Below are positions 7,233 through 7,771 of a DNA stretch of 7,771 bases, piece after piece. The position numbers were made by a program, and so were the translations under genes. This DNA is from Blastocatellia bacterium (lineage in GTDB: Bacteria > Acidobacteriota > Blastocatellia > Pyrinomonadales > Pyrinomonadaceae), in the NCBI GenBank assembly GCA_003175865.1, contig PSRF01000375.1, positions 1 through 7,771 of the forward strand. Reading direction: 5' to 3'. A model generated the notes under the pieces. The model did no database searches. It was given only the letters and a program-made list of their open reading frames with translations, and had not been told where the DNA came from. Position 1 is the first letter of the stretch. Each line of letters starts with the position of its first letter.

Positions 7233-7280
7233 TTAGAGTCGTAACATAACATTCGCCAATTTACTTCGGCAAACCTGTGA

Positions 7281-7395
7281 TTTGTCAGTGGTCAGGGGTC
7301 CGTTGTCCGCTGGTTAGTCGAAAGAGTCCAATGGCCAAATAGTGCTCTGTGTCCCCTCAGCAGCAACGGACAACTCACCACGGACGACTGACAAA
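7281..7395. repeat. Inverted heptad-repeat element in the divergent terC intergenic region
   Basis: The left arm (7281-7319) and right arm (about 7363-7395) carry oppositely oriented degenerate 7-bp repeats. GTC recurs at 7284, 7291, 7298 and 7305, all exactly 7 bp apart. GAC recurs at 7369, 7383 and 7390, with a degenerate CAC at 7376. The outer ends match best: 7281-7293 against 7383-7395 agree at 12 of 13 positions, including a perfect 9-bp TTTGTCAGT/ACTGACAAA terminus. A core of about 43 bp lies between. It ends 7 bp before the proposed promoter of the plus-strand gene. It contains no ORF of its own and looks like a non-autonomous palindromic element. Confidence 0.68.
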
Positions 7396-7402
7396 GGCGA
7401 AC

Positions 7403-7431
7403 TTGCAGCCTTCGCACCTCTCCCTTACAAT
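7403..7431 (+). promoter_or_regulatory. Candidate promoter for the SurA-like gene
   Basis: TTGCAG (7403-7408) and TACAAT (7426-7431) are separated by 17 bp. The -10 box matches 5 of 6 consensus bases and the -35 box 3 of 6. It would start transcription near 7438, giving a leader of about 20 nt that just contains the GGAAAGG ribosome-binding site. Confidence 0.45.
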
Positions 7432-7442
7432 TCGCGATTCTC

Positions 7443-7449
7443 GGAAAGG
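7443..7449 (+). promoter_or_regulatory. Ribosome-binding site deciding the SurA-like start
   Basis: GGAAAGG lies 8 nt before the ATG at 7458-7460. It is the strongest Shine-Dalgarno match seen in the window and supports this start for the edge-truncated gene. Confidence 0.6.
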
Positions 7450-7457
7450 TAGAAATA

Positions 7458-7771
7458 ATGCTTAAACAAATAAGAAAACTGGAACGCAGCAGCAAGGTCA
7501 TAGTCCTTGGATTTGCTGTGTTAATGGCGGTCAGCTTAATCATCTTTTACGCGCCTGGCCGAAGTGCGACCAAAGCCGATCCCTCTCGCAACATGGAAGT
7601 AGTAGCGAAAGTCGGTTCGGCGCAAATTACTGTTGCTGATCTTGAACAACTGAAGGAAAACTACCGTCAGATGTTCGGTGGACGCATTAGTCTGGCGCAG
7701 CTTGGCGGGAATAAACGACTGCTCGAAGGACTCATTAACAAGCATGTAATCGCTCAAGAAGCTGAACGACT
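7458..7771 (+). CDS. Membrane-anchored SurA/PpiD-type chaperone or peptidyl-prolyl isomerase, 5' part only
   Basis: The reading frame is open from the ATG to the window edge, giving 104 complete codons, so the C-terminus is missing. The start encodes a basic cytosolic segment (MLKQIRKLERSSK), then a membrane helix or uncleaved signal anchor at about 14-33 (VIVLGFAVLMAVSLIIFYA). The periplasmic part carries VAKVGSAQITVADLEQLKE followed by a helical region ending in LLEGLINKHVIAQEAER. This 'KVG, then start of a helix, then LI...VI..EA' pattern is the N-terminal chaperone module of SurA/PpiD proteins, which normally precedes a parvulin isomerase domain. That catalytic domain lies beyond the window, so activity cannot be judged. 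Its likely job is folding exported or outer-membrane proteins. It is divergent from terC and seems to have its own promoter. Confidence 0.82.
   Translation, partial: MLKQIRKLERSSKVIVLGFAVLMAVSLIIFYAPGRSATKADPSRNMEVVAKVGSAQITVADLEQLKENYRQMFGGRISLAQLGGNKRLLEGLINKHVIAQEAER

Noticed and set aside
7281..7395. Insertion sequence with terminal inverted repeats
   Set aside because: The element is about 115 bp with no transposase, so at most it is a non-autonomous element. No target duplication was identified by eye.

Overview
The window looks like chromosomal DNA from a Gram-negative, non-proteobacterial organism of moderate GC content. The mreBCD set, the two-gene FecR/diguanylate cyclase unit, the SurA-like anchored chaperone and the heptad repeats are together reminiscent of Acidobacteriota (Blastocatellia-like). 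That placement is an inference from protein style; no marker gene here settles it.

Layout, left to right. On the minus strand lie mreD (37-579), mreC (744-1646) and mreB (1657-2703), read in the order mreB, mreC, mreD towards the left edge. Upstream of mreB is a 322-bp gap holding a candidate promoter. A strong hairpin at the far side of the gap overlaps the stop codon of the next gene. That gene is a GAF-GGDEF diguanylate cyclase (3026-4627), preceded by a membrane-anchored FecR-domain protein (4633-5883). Only 5 nt separate the two, so they are very probably one transcript. A 260-bp gap holds a candidate fecR promoter and a weak terminator for terC (6144-7232, minus), a TerC/Alx-type membrane protein. 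A divergent intergenic region follows, and the window ends inside a plus-strand gene (7458 to the edge) encoding a membrane-anchored SurA-type peptidyl-prolyl isomerase/chaperone.

How the genes fit together: MreB, MreC and MreD form the cytoskeletal and membrane parts of the rod (elongasome) complex. The FecR protein and the cyclase may couple an envelope or periplasmic signal to cyclic-di-GMP synthesis. TerC probably handles metal ions (manganese in characterised Alx/TerC members) and the SurA-like protein probably folds exported proteins. Envelope biology is the common theme, but only mreBCD and fecR-cyclase look like operons.

The most unusual content is non-coding. Three intergenic sites carry 7-bp-period degenerate repeats, each of a different sequence family. 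Two of them are arranged as inverted arms around a unique core. One fills almost the entire mreC-mreD gap and would fold into a long stem in the operon mRNA; another sits between the divergent terC and SurA-like genes. I found no CRISPR array, RNA gene, complete insertion sequence or clearly new multi-gene system.
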